Assembly: GCA_910577445.1 (NCBI GenBank)
Contig: CAJTMZ010000073.1
Coordinates: forward strand, 1 to 20,889
Origin: an uncultured Lachnospiraceae bacterium
Lineage (GTDB): Bacteria > Bacillota > Clostridia > Lachnospirales > Lachnospiraceae
Length of the DNA stretch: 20,889 nucleotides
Reading direction: 5' to 3'
The position numbers and the translations under genes were made by a program. Position 1 is the first letter of the stretch; each line of letters begins with the position of its first letter. The notes below the pieces were generated by a model. That model saw nothing but the letters and a program-made list of their open reading frames with translations, had not been told where the DNA came from and did not search any database. This document shows positions 13,545 to 20,889 of this stretch, one piece after another.

Positions 13545-14279
13545 TTACAAGCGGATATCCACCGGCGTGTAGGATGTTTCTTTCTTTTCCTCTTCCTTTC
13601 CGTCCGCGTCTTTGGTATCGTCCGCCTTTTTTTCTTTGGCTTTATCGGCGTCGGAAGTATCCTTATGGTCCTTATTTTCTTCCGAATGCTCTGCCTGCTT
13701 CAACTCTTCGCCCGCCTCCTTCAGCGTGCTCATCTGAGCCGCAGACGCTTCCTGTGCGCGCTTTTCCGTCTCGGCAAGGGCTTTTTCCTTGTCCGACGTG
13801 TCTCCGCGGTCCATTTTGATTTCCGATTTTATAACGTCTGCCCGGTTTTCCATTCTGTTGGCCACATTGCCCTGAACATTTGCCTGCTTTACCGCCGCGT
13901 CTGCGGAAATAATCGCCGACATACTGGCGTTTGACATGGTTTTGGCCTGACCGCCCTCTTTACCTGCTTTTGCGCTTCTGCCGCCGATCAGCTCCGTAAC
14001 TGCCGAATCGGATTTTTCTTTCTGCTTCTCCTTCCGCAGCTCCATTTGGTGCTGTCTGAGCTGTATGTTTAAATTGTTGATTTCCTGCTGGATTTCCTGA
14101 CGCTTCTTCATTTTTTCCTCCGGACTTAAGTTTTCGTCCAAGGAAATGTCCTGAATCCTTTGCTGCGCGTCCTGAATCTGCTTCTGAAGCTGCCTGCTGT
14201 AAGCGTCGGTTTTCTGTCCGATGCCCGTCACGGCGCTTTGGTTTTGCATCCCTGCTCCGTTTACTCCGTTAATCTGCAT
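13545..14279 (-). CDS. FlxA-like coiled-coil protein
   Basis: 244 residues, very polar, with no signal peptide or membrane segment. Residues about 27-90 form a Gln/Lys/Glu-rich coiled coil (SRQLQKQIQDAQQRIQDI, LSPEEKMKKRQEIQQEI) that resembles the FlxA-like family (PF14282), named after a flagellar-regulon gene of E. coli. A middle part (about 115-165) is Ala/Ser-rich and helical; the tail (about 200-236) is an acidic/basic low-complexity stretch, ending with TSYTPVDIRL. No flagellar gene is nearby and no clear sigma-28 promoter was found. ATG with AAGGAGG 7 nt upstream. Function unknown. Confidence 0.75.
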   Translation of the reverse strand: MQINGVNGAGMQNQSAVTGIGQKTDAYSRQLQKQIQDAQQRIQDISLDENLSPEEKMKKRQEIQQEINNLNIQLRQHQMELRKEKQKEKSDSAVTELIGGRSAKAGKEGGQAKTMSNASMSAIISADAAVKQANVQGNVANRMENRADVIKSEIKMDRGDTSDKEKALAETEKRAQEASAAQMSTLKEAGEELKQAEHSEENKDHKDTSDADKAKEKKADDTKDADGKEEEKKETSYTPVDIRL

Positions 14280-14297
14280 CCTTCTGCCTCCTTGCCG

Positions 14298-14326
14298 CCT
14301 GACATATCATATGAATTTATGTCAGG
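14298..14326 (-). promoter_or_regulatory. Hairpin/operator just upstream of the FlxA-like ribosome site
   Basis: Inverted repeat CCTGACAT-N13-ATGTCAGG, whose end is only a few bases from the AAGGAGG of the downstream gene. It could be an RNA stem that controls translation or a protein-binding site. Confidence 0.5.
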
Positions 14327-14428
14327 AAAATTTTACTGTGCTGACTTTATGTTGTCTGCTTAGAATTTCGGGATGCAGGACTTATTTGTTAAGAGGGATT
14401 GCGCAAAGCGACCTTTTTTTGTTGTAAG

Positions 14429-15802
14429 CTATTCCAGCATTAACATAACGCTTAAAATGAAGAGATTTTCCTCCCATCTTATGTCAATATCGCCGTGATA
14501 GCTGCGGGCAACCTTTCGGATATTTTTCAGTCCGAAACCGTGCCCGTCTCCGCTCCTGCCGCTTTCCGGCAGTCCGCTCTCGCCGTCAATGAGAAGGTTT
14601 CCGGAAAAAGGATTTTTCACCTCCAGCATATAAGCGTTTTTCTGCCGCCATGATTTAATATGGATATACGGTTTCTCACATTCCCCGGCGGCCTTTATTG
14701 CATTATCCGCCGCATTATTCAAAATAACGCTGATATCCAGGGTGTTTGCCTTTGTCCCCTCAGGATAATGAAAATCACAGATAAAATCTATACCCCTTTG
14801 CGCGGCTTCCTTCTGCTTTTCCGCCAGTATCACGTCCGTCACCGGATTTCCGGTTTTAATTTCTTCCTCTATTTTATTTATCTGTTCCTTAAGACCCGAC
14901 AAATAGGCTTCCGCTTCCCTGTGCTCCTTTTTTTCCAGAAGGGCTTCCAGAGTCAGAACATGATTGCCCATATCGTGTTTCAGCCCCCGGATATCACTGT
15001 AAACGGCCTCCATCCGGCCGATGTGCCGCTTCATATCCGCCATCTGCTCCGCCAGCACGGCGTTTTCCTTTTCCCTTCTGTGGCTCCCTTTAATGCTCTG
15101 ATACAGCACGATTGTGGTAAGAATTGCCGCATACGCTGCCGCCTGGTAGAGCGCCTTTATCCAAATATACTGGTAATAAGCATTCCAGATATAGGTTTGA
15201 AAGGTTCCCAGCCAGATATTGGAGAAATAAAGGAAAACCAGATATCCCGTAAGCGCCAGAAACGGCGTTGCCAGCATAAGCGCCAGCTCCTTAATCTGCA
15301 TGTTTTCCCTTTTACGGACATATACTCTGTTTATCATCCTGACAAGGACTTTCATAATATAGAAACACGAAATCACATAGACCAGTTCAATCGCCAGAAA
15401 ACATGCAAACTGTCTCCACAAATTCTGCTGAACATAAGGATGGTAAATAATATTTTCAAATAAAATATCTCTTGGAATAATCGCCAGACTGCTGGTTATG
15501 TCATTTAAAAGGTACATCAGCATGGCCAGAAACACTTTCTGCGCACGGTTTCGCCGGTCAGCTAAACACATGGCGGCAAAAGCCGCCAGCACGCCCATTC
15601 CGTAGGCTATGGCGCCGTCCATTTCCAGGGGAATGGCATACATCACAATCATCATTCCCGCATACGCCAGCCCTACGGCTTTCGCCTGACTTTTCCCCCT
15701 CAGATACGGCTCCGTAAAGCGATAAAGCCAGAAACCGGTAATGACAATCCGGATAATTGAGCTTATATGCACCGCCATATCCCAGTACCACTCCATATCC
15801 AT
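14429..15802 (-). CDS. AgrC/NatK-like GHKL-domain sensor histidine kinase
   Basis: 457 residues. The N-terminal half (about 1-235) has six or seven membrane segments and little extracellular loop, as in the AgrC/HPK10 group. A helical linker (240-270) leads to the phosphoacceptor region RGLKHDMGNHVLTLEALL, with predicted phosphorylated His H276. A GHKL ATPase follows: N box LNNAADNAIKA (361-371) and G box GDGHGFGLKNIRKVA near the C-terminus. It should autophosphorylate and pass phosphate to the LytTR regulator encoded directly upstream, with which it overlaps by one base (TGATG). AgrC relatives often sense peptides. No precursor peptide or AgrB is seen here, so the signal is unknown. Confidence 0.92.
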   Translation of the reverse strand: MDMEWYWDMAVHISSIIRIVITGFWLYRFTEPYLRGKSQAKAVGLAYAGMMIVMYAIPLEMDGAIAYGMGVLAAFAAMCLADRRNRAQKVFLAMLMYLLNDITSSLAIIPRDILFENIIYHPYVQQNLWRQFACFLAIELVYVISCFYIMKVLVRMINRVYVRKRENMQIKELALMLATPFLALTGYLVFLYFSNIWLGTFQTYIWNAYYQYIWIKALYQAAAYAAILTTIVLYQSIKGSHRREKENAVLAEQMADMKRHIGRMEAVYSDIRGLKHDMGNHVLTLEALLEKKEHREAEAYLSGLKEQINKIEEEIKTGNPVTDVILAEKQKEAAQRGIDFICDFHYPEGTKANTLDISVILNNAADNAIKAAGECEKPYIHIKSWRQKNAYMLEVKNPFSGNLLIDGESGLPESGRSGDGHGFGLKNIRKVARSYHGDIDIRWEENLFILSVMLMLE

Positions 15803-16524
15803 CAGTCCATTCCTCTTTTCCGGTTATATTTCAGATATTTTTGCACAAATTGCGGATAATTCTTTTTCGACATCAGCGCCTCGCCTTTTTCCAGAAAAAC
15901 CGATGAGGCGTCATATTTCAGCACATACTGAAAATGAACCAGATAAGACCTGTGGGTCCGGAAAAAATCTTCTCCCAGCTCCCTCTCCAAATCGGCTATC
16001 TTTCCATAATACTCTATCTCTTCTTCCAGGGTATGTAAGAGAATTTTGCGGTTAAAAACCTCCGCATAAACAATTTCACTGCACAAAACTCTCATATGGG
16101 CGCTGCCTGACTTGACAAGAAGGTACTTTTCCCTCTTCTCTTCTTTCTCCTTTAAAAGGCACTCAAGCTTTTGGCACTGGTCTATTGCCCTGCCAAGCAC
16201 CTCCTGAAACTTTTCGTCGGAAAAAGGCTTAACCAGATAATGGAACGCGCCAACGTCAAAAGCCTGAAATACATAGGACTCGATTGCCGTCACAAATATC
16301 AAAATGGTTTTGTCGCAAAAAGCCCGCAGCCGCCTTGCCGCCTCCACCCCGTCCATTCCGGGCATCTGTATGTCCAGAAACAAAATATCGGGCTGCGCTC
16401 CCGCCGCGAGCAGCGCCTCCCCGTCTGCGTAAAAACAGAGATTTGCCTGTGGACACAGCTTTCTTACTTTGCCCGCCAGCAAATCTCTCACTTCTTTTTC
16501 GTCGTCACAAATTGCTATCTGCAT
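15802..16524 (-). CDS. LytTR-family response regulator
   Basis: 240 residues. Receiver domain 1-120: acidic pair D7/D8, phosphoacceptor D51 in LFLDIQMPGMDG, T79 and K99 (HYLVKPFS). A LytTR DNA-binding domain follows from about 135 to 235, with EIVYAEVFNRKILLHT and FFRTHRSYLVHFQYV, the usual signature of this fold. It pairs with the downstream AgrC-like kinase. ATG with AAAGGG upstream; it starts only 9 bp after the AlbA_2 gene, so it is probably cotranscribed with it. The targets are unknown: no obvious paired LytTR repeats were seen in the intergenic regions here. Confidence 0.93.
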   Translation of the reverse strand: MQIAICDDEKEVRDLLAGKVRKLCPQANLCFYADGEALLAAGAQPDILFLDIQMPGMDGVEAARRLRAFCDKTILIFVTAIESYVFQAFDVGAFHYLVKPFSDEKFQEVLGRAIDQCQKLECLLKEKEEKREKYLLVKSGSAHMRVLCSEIVYAEVFNRKILLHTLEEEIEYYGKIADLERELGEDFFRTHRSYLVHFQYVLKYDASSVFLEKGEALMSKKNYPQFVQKYLKYNRKRGMD

Positions 16525-16533
16525 TTCTACCCT

Positions 16534-18006
16534 TTAACACTTTCTGTACATTTTTCCCTTTGTACTGCCCGTTGATTCTATCTTTCCCTGCTCTGTTAAA
16601 TCTTTCAATAACTCCTTAATCCGGGAACTCTTAACAGATACAATATCTTCAAAATCCGAAGCTTTATACCACATGTCATACTGCATACTTTCCAAAATCA
16701 GTATCTGATTCTCTATAGTTTTTTTCGCCGGTTTTTTTTCGCCGGTTTTTTTCGCCGCTTTTCCCTGCTCCATCTTTAAAACCAAAGTAATCTGATTTAA
16801 AATCGTATCCTCAATTAACTCCGGCGTCTCCCATCCCTGCTCCTCCCATACATTTAATATGGTCGGGAATCCTGAGCCGACATTATCCCCATAGCCTGCC
16901 ATACGCAGCATGGACTGCATTCTTGGATTCCTTGCCTTTGAATTTCCGCCTCTGAATATCTGTTCTTTTGGAATTTTTAACACGCCGGGATTTGTGATTT
17001 CAAATCCCTCAGCAGTCTTTATTACTTTCAGTGTCCCTTCCAGCATATAATCTGCATGTATAATCATATTTACACAGGATTCTCTGATTGCTTTGTGCAG
17101 CGGAGTATCGTCTTCTCTGACATATCCCTTTAACTTAAAGGGCTTAGGCAGCTCAGACGTGAGCTTTGGAAGTATTTTCGAAAGGAAATTGAATGCGTTG
17201 TTCTCCCATGTACCATCATATGTGATACGGTCATTCCACCTGACATCATCTGTTTTATGTGACTCATCTCTGTAGTCCATAAAAATATTATCGAATACAT
17301 CACGAACCGCAAGCCCGTTTCCAAACATCATAAGACCTGCCATTGTCAATCCTTCAATATCTTTATCCCTGTCTTTTCTATAGCCGCCAAGCATTTCAAG
17401 AAAATGCTTATCATCATAGGTGTTCCAGATATGCTCTCCATTCTCGTTTTGGAATCTCATGCGGTATGCGCGAAGCGTATCCGAATCCACATCATCCATC
17501 GAATAATGTTCCATCACCATATCATCTACGCCCTCTGCGTTCTGGTCACGGAACATTGCCCGAACCTCCGCATTCGTACAATGGTAATCTCCTTCATGGT
17601 TTCTTTTATATGCACCTTTGAAAGGATTCGTTCCAATGTATACCGGACGAGTCTGGAAACTTGCACGCGGGACATGAATCACTATCAAAGTAATTGTATC
17701 CTCTGTTACCTGAAATACATCGTCATTCTTTAAGATATTCCTGTTGACCTTGTCAGAATTAATGGTGTTCCAAAAGTCTTCCAACTGTCTGGACGGATTT
17801 TCTATTCCCTGAATGACAAAACGTTCTTCCGGATTGGTTTTTTTCTTATTTTCATCCACGCCGAGAATAATATAACCGCCTTTGGTATTTGCAAATGCGG
17901 AATAGGATTCATACACAGACTTTGGCACATTGCGCTCTGCTTTCTTACATTCCACATCTACTTTCTCGCCTTTAAAAATCATCTGCCTTAATTCCTGCAT
18001 ATCCAT
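16534..18006 (-). CDS. AlbA_2/Schlafen-type ATP-binding putative transcriptional regulator
   Basis: About 490 residues from the ATG at 18006. A GTG at 18018 is in frame, but it sits against the AGGTGG that serves as ribosome site for 18006 (spacing 8). Domains in order: AlbA_2 (about 5-150: VECKKAERNVPKSVYESYSAFANTKGG, GYIILGVDE), a linker, a GHKL-like HATPase_c_4 region (about 310-415: ESCVNMIIHADYM, GYGDNVGSGFPTI), then a Lys-rich hinge (KKTGEKKPAKKT) and a C-terminal winged helix (ILILESMQYDMWYKASDFEDI). These proteins are often annotated as transcriptional regulators or ATP-dependent helicase-like, and occur in accessory and defence contexts. A promoter lies at 18057-18085. It precedes the LytTR gene by 9 bp. 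Confidence 0.85.
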   Translation of the reverse strand: MDMQELRQMIFKGEKVDVECKKAERNVPKSVYESYSAFANTKGGYIILGVDENKKKTNPEERFVIQGIENPSRQLEDFWNTINSDKVNRNILKNDDVFQVTEDTITLIVIHVPRASFQTRPVYIGTNPFKGAYKRNHEGDYHCTNAEVRAMFRDQNAEGVDDMVMEHYSMDDVDSDTLRAYRMRFQNENGEHIWNTYDDKHFLEMLGGYRKDRDKDIEGLTMAGLMMFGNGLAVRDVFDNIFMDYRDESHKTDDVRWNDRITYDGTWENNAFNFLSKILPKLTSELPKPFKLKGYVREDDTPLHKAIRESCVNMIIHADYMLEGTLKVIKTAEGFEITNPGVLKIPKEQIFRGGNSKARNPRMQSMLRMAGYGDNVGSGFPTILNVWEEQGWETPELIEDTILNQITLVLKMEQGKAAKKTGEKKPAKKTIENQILILESMQYDMWYKASDFEDIVSVKSSRIKELLKDLTEQGKIESTGSTKGKMYRKC

Positions 18007-18042
18007 AGTGCTTACCACCTGTTTTCACTCACTTCCGCCAAC

Positions 18043-18092
18043 ATCCCGCCACCCACAGCATACAATAACACGCTCCATATGTCCAGCGGGAT
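18043..18092. repeat. 7-bp inverted repeat flanking the AlbA_2 promoter
   Basis: ATCCCGC (18043-18049) and GCGGGAT (18086-18092) lie on either side of the -35/-10 pair, 36 bp apart. A looping operator or chance; short arms keep confidence low. Confidence 0.3.
18057..18085 (-). promoter_or_regulatory. Promoter of the AlbA_2-LytTR-kinase genes
   Basis: Minus strand TGGACA (18080-18085), 17 bp, TATGCT (18057-18062), about 50 bp upstream of the ATG. It lies between vanT and the AlbA_2 gene, so this unit can be expressed apart from the van operon. Confidence 0.55.
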
Positions 18093-18109
18093 TTTACCTG
18101 CCGGCCGTC

Positions 18110-20278
18110 TCACCCTCCTTTCACCACCACCGGAAGCCTTGTCCCCATCCGGCAAAGCAGTTCGTTGCTGATGCTCCCGGCGCTGTCTGCCACACGGGGC
18201 GCAGAAAGCTCCCCGCAGCCTTCCATCCCTATCAGCACCGCCTCGTCTCCCCTTGCCACGTCTCCTGCGTCGGTTACGTCAACGGCAAGCTGGTCCATGC
18301 AGATTCGCCCGACTATGGGAACCTCCCGCCCGTTAATCAAAACACTGCCCCTGCCGCCGGACAGCGCTCTGGGATAACCGTCCCCGTAGCCAATGGAAAT
18401 TATGGCAATCCGGCTGTCACGCTTTGCCGTAAAAGTTCTTCCATAGCCCACGCTCTCTCCCTTTTTAACCGGACGCACAAGCGCAACCCTGCTCTTTAGG
18501 GAAAGCACCGGACGCAAGTCAGGTTGCAATAATGTCTCATCCTTTGCGGAACTTAAGACGCCGTACAGGGCTATCCCGATTCTTACATAGTCGCCGGAAA
18601 TCTCCGGGTAATTCAAAAGGCCGTAGCTGCTCTGGATATGGAGCTTCGGAAGCATAATCCCGCTTTTTTTAAGCTCGTTGACCACATGGTAAAAGTTATC
18701 TGTCTGCTCTTTCGTGAACGCCTCATCCTTTGGCGTTCTGCCATCCGCACAGCAAAGATGAGTGAACATTCCGCACACCCTGATATTTTTCATGGAAAAT
18801 ATTTTTTTTACTTTCTCAGTCTCCTCCCACGGGATTCCCAGTCTGTGCATTCCCGTGTCGATTTTGATATGGGTTTTCACAGGAATGCCCTGTTTACTTA
18901 AAATTCCCGCATATTCATAGCTAATCAGAGTCTGGGTCAGGTCATACTTTTTCAGCTCCGATATGCGGTTTATCGCCGTATACCCAAGAATCAGTATTTC
19001 TCCCGCAACGCCGTATTTGCGGAGTTCGATTCCCTCGTCAACGGTTGCCGCCGCATAGTCCCTTACTCCCAGCTTGTTTAAATGCACGGCAGTTTCATAA
19101 GCGCCGTGTCCGTATGCCTGCGCCTTGACCACCGCCATCAGCCGGCATCCCTCCGGCATAATTTTCCGAATCTCTCTCAGGTTGTGTTCCAGATTGTTTA
19201 AGTCAACCTCCAGGTAAGCCCTGTCCGTCCCCGCGCCGGGCTTTTTCTTTTTGGGCCTTGCGTTATCACTGAAAATCGTTATCATCGCCCCTGCCACCGT
19301 TGATAAAAGGCACACCGTCAGATAATGCGCCATACTGTTTTCTATGAGAAGTTCCTGCAAATGAAGCACTTTGGCAAAAAGGCGCACCGCCACAATCACC
19401 ATGGGATGAATCACGTAAATTGCTAACGAAAGCGTTCTTACTCTCGTCAGCCGTTTTCCCTGAAAGCTTAAAATTATGCAAAACAGGAAATACATACATG
19501 GCAGAAGAAACAGGTACATGCTGTCATGCCGCTGCAGATTCAGCGTATGCAGCGTCATCGCTTCCCCAAACATCAGGGAAAAGCTGATGCCAAATCCCAG
19601 CGGCAAAAAAAGCCCCTTTTTCCCGTCATGGCCTGTTTTTCCTCCGGCGCCGCAGCCGCTGTCCGACATATATCCTCCCAGCACAAAAAATACCGGCGCA
19701 AAGAAAATACCGCTTCTCGTATGGTCGCAGACCTGAAACACAAGGGTATAAAAATTTTTCAGAACCGGAATCATTTCCGAAATCCCGTAATAGCTGTCGC
19801 CAAAAAGCCCGGCTGCATATAAAAGGCCGGTAACCGCAAACGCCTTTTTATATCCGGAGCTTTTTACCAGAAACCACGCGATGGCCCCGCCTGTTATCGA
19901 CGCCGGCAGATACCACAAATGGTATAAGGTGCCGTCAAATACAATATCTTTGATAAACTCCGGCAAAAAAGGTTCCGTCTTAAAATAACCGTTATAGAGG
20001 TTAATTGGCACGTAAAGCGCAATCGCCAAAAGGTAGATAAAAACAGTCTTTTTTATAAAAGAAAAAAGCCTGCTATTATCCCGGGAATATCGGGAAATCA
20101 GAAAAAAACCGGAAGTCATAAAAAAGAAAGGCACCGCTATACGCGCAACGATTCTTGTGAAAATGAAATCGCCCGTGGCGCTGACGGATGTAAGCGGCGA
20201 AGTGTGTATGGCAATTATCAGATATGCCGAAATCAGCCGGAAATAATCAACGCCCGTATACGATTTGTTTTTGCTCAT
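18110..20278 (-). CDS. vanT: VanT-type membrane-bound serine racemase (acyltransferase_3 + alanine racemase fold)
   Basis: 722 residues. Residues 1-340 are an acyltransferase_3-like membrane domain (about ten segments, LIIAIHTSP with H25) that anchors the protein and is thought to bring L-Ser across. From about 355 comes an Alr-type racemase: PLP lysine K385 in VVKAQAYGHG, catalytic Tyr Y612 in VGYGRTF, and GYGDGYPR. At the position of Alr Tyr354 (TINYE) it has N705 (SISNE). This substitution was described as the serine-preference determinant in VanTG. It makes D-Ser for D-Ala-D-Ser peptidoglycan precursors that vancomycin binds poorly. The ATG overlaps the vanXY stop (ATGA), with GGAGG 8 nt upstream. 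Family assignment is very secure; linkage to resistance is inferred. Confidence 0.94.
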   Translation of the reverse strand: MSKNKSYTGVDYFRLISAYLIIAIHTSPLTSVSATGDFIFTRIVARIAVPFFFMTSGFFLISRYSRDNSRLFSFIKKTVFIYLLAIALYVPINLYNGYFKTEPFLPEFIKDIVFDGTLYHLWYLPASITGGAIAWFLVKSSGYKKAFAVTGLLYAAGLFGDSYYGISEMIPVLKNFYTLVFQVCDHTRSGIFFAPVFFVLGGYMSDSGCGAGGKTGHDGKKGLFLPLGFGISFSLMFGEAMTLHTLNLQRHDSMYLFLLPCMYFLFCIILSFQGKRLTRVRTLSLAIYVIHPMVIVAVRLFAKVLHLQELLIENSMAHYLTVCLLSTVAGAMITIFSDNARPKKKKPGAGTDRAYLEVDLNNLEHNLREIRKIMPEGCRLMAVVKAQAYGHGAYETAVHLNKLGVRDYAAATVDEGIELRKYGVAGEILILGYTAINRISELKKYDLTQTLISYEYAGILSKQGIPVKTHIKIDTGMHRLGIPWEETEKVKKIFSMKNIRVCGMFTHLCCADGRTPKDEAFTKEQTDNFYHVVNELKKSGIMLPKLHIQSSYGLLNYPEISGDYVRIGIALYGVLSSAKDETLLQPDLRPVLSLKSRVALVRPVKKGESVGYGRTFTAKRDSRIAIISIGYGDGYPRALSGGRGSVLINGREVPIVGRICMDQLAVDVTDAGDVARGDEAVLIGMEGCGELSAPRVADSAGSISNELLCRMGTRLPVVVKGG

Positions 20279-20889
20279 ATTATTTTCCTCCAGACTGTGA
20301 CGATAAATCCGTCGGTATTGTTGCCGGATAGTTGGTAAACCTCTGTCTCCGGCATGGAAATCACGGTTTCGCCTTCTTTGGCGGGAACATAGTAAATCTG
20401 AATTTCCGCTCCTTCCAGCCGCCGGTAGATAAGCCGGTTGTTTTCCCCGTAGGATTTTAAAAACTCCGTATATTCCTCCAGAGACAGCCCCTTTTCCAGC
20501 ATAATTCTGGAATGGGGAAAGCCCACATACCGGAAATGCCAGGGTTCATTTGAAATTCCCGTGATTTCCTCTTTTTCCTTTGCATAGCGCTCGATAAATC
20601 CGTAATCCGGCGCGGCTTTCCGGAAATCCTCGCAAATACCCTCATAGGGAAAATCCGGGCATATAAAATCAATTTCCTCCTGATTTAATCCCAAATCAAT
20701 GGCAAGCCCGCTCTGGTGCTCGCTGTGGCCCGGAAGCGCCACATATTTTCCGGTAAATTCTTCTCCCTTTTCCTTAAGCGTTTCCTCATAAATCGCCGTC
20801 TGCTCCGCTTTGGAGCGATAGCCGCTCACAGGCACAATCCTGTCCGCGGAATCGATTTCTTTCAAAATCTGCTGCAACGCAACGGCGGC
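20275..20889 (-). CDS. vanXY: VanXY/VanY-type D,D-peptidase (M15 family), N-terminus beyond window
   Basis: About 204 residues are visible. The frame stays open to the window edge (AAVALQQILKE...), so the true start is outside, and a TTG at 20877 is probably internal. The M15 zinc-peptidase core is complete: VSGYRSKAEQ, then SEHQSGLAID (zinc His and Asp) preceded by ALPGH, and EPWHFRYVG with the catalytic Glu and last zinc His. This is the VanX/VanY/VanXY pattern. It should remove D-Ala-D-Ala dipeptide or the terminal D-Ala of precursors, so that D-Ser-ending ones prevail. It overlaps vanT by ATGA. In known vanG operons the ligase gene vanG lies directly upstream, which would be beyond the right edge. 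Dipeptidase versus carboxypeptidase activity cannot be told apart here. Confidence 0.9.
   Translation of the reverse strand, partial: AAVALQQILKEIDSADRIVPVSGYRSKAEQTAIYEETLKEKGEEFTGKYVALPGHSEHQSGLAIDLGLNQEEIDFICPDFPYEGICEDFRKAAPDYGFIERYAKEKEEITGISNEPWHFRYVGFPHSRIMLEKGLSLEEYTEFLKSYGENNRLIYRRLEGAEIQIYYVPAKEGETVISMPETEVYQLSGNNTDGFIVTVWRKII

Noticed and set aside
13545..14279. FlxA-like protein as a flagellar hook or phage tail protein
   Set aside because: Only the coiled-coil region is recognisable and no flagellar or phage gene is near.
14660..15463. Long plus-strand open frame (267 codons) opposite the kinase gene
   Set aside because: It is fully antisense to a well-supported kinase; its translation is Arg/His/Ile/Phe-rich with no family motif and no ribosome site.
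16718..16758. Short tandem TTTTTTCGCCGG-like repeats
   Set aside because: They encode the Lys-rich hinge of the AlbA_2 protein in frame; simple coding low complexity.
18012..18113. 33-codon minus-strand ORF starting with a GTG that overlaps the vanT stop (GTGA)
   Set aside because: The AGGAGG touches the GTG with no spacing, the ORF overlaps a promoter and inverted repeat, and the product matches no family I know; kept only as a note.

Overview
The window looks like the chromosome of a low-to-mid G+C anaerobic Bacillota, most likely a Lachnospiraceae-type clostridium. This is inferred from strong AGGAGG-type ribosome binding sites, TTG and GTG starts, the gene families present (HI0933 oxidoreductase, AzlCD, PF06541 membrane protein, FlxA-like protein, TIGR03943-type domain) and a vanG-type gene pair. 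I see no IS element, phage gene, CRISPR array or rRNA. Most genes lie on the minus strand.

Region 1 (1-4907, minus strand). A TetR regulator, a MurR/RpiR regulator and a truncated HI0933-type flavoprotein are tightly spaced and probably form one operon. It is driven by a near-perfect sigma-A promoter with a palindrome at its start site. Upstream lie a membrane-anchored N-acetylmuramoyl-L-alanine amidase with its own terminator, and an azlC-azlD pair for branched-chain amino acid export.

Region 2 (5074-6568). A plus-strand pair encodes a membrane-tethered XRE regulator and a TraX-family membrane protein. A tRNA-Glu(CTC) gene follows on the minus strand, with a clear promoter, an A-tract upstream element and a terminator.

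Region 3 (6569-9907, minus strand). Two different G3E (COG0523) GTPases are adjacent, followed by a PF06541 membrane protein. The first GTPase carries a His/Cys-rich 19-residue repeat array; the second is fused to a TIGR03943/DUF1980-like C-terminal domain. The set starts at a consensus promoter whose -35 element and spacer are covered by a 7-7-7 dyad. This suggests a metal-handling operon under repressor control.

Region 4 (9777-13544). An orphan L-rhamnose mutarotase gene is followed by a possible 37-codon small ORF. A plus-strand Na+/phosphate cotransporter lies under a candidate Pho box, and a convergent MFS transporter follows with only 2 bp between the stop codons.

Region 5 (13545-20889, minus strand). 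At the right edge is the tail of a vanG-type operon: vanXY, cut by the window edge, and vanT, overlapping as ATGA. VanT carries the Asn that marks serine racemases. Downstream is an AlbA_2/Schlafen-type ATP-binding regulator with its own promoter, only 9 bp before a LytTR response regulator and an AgrC-like GHKL kinase. A FlxA-like coiled-coil protein ends this block.
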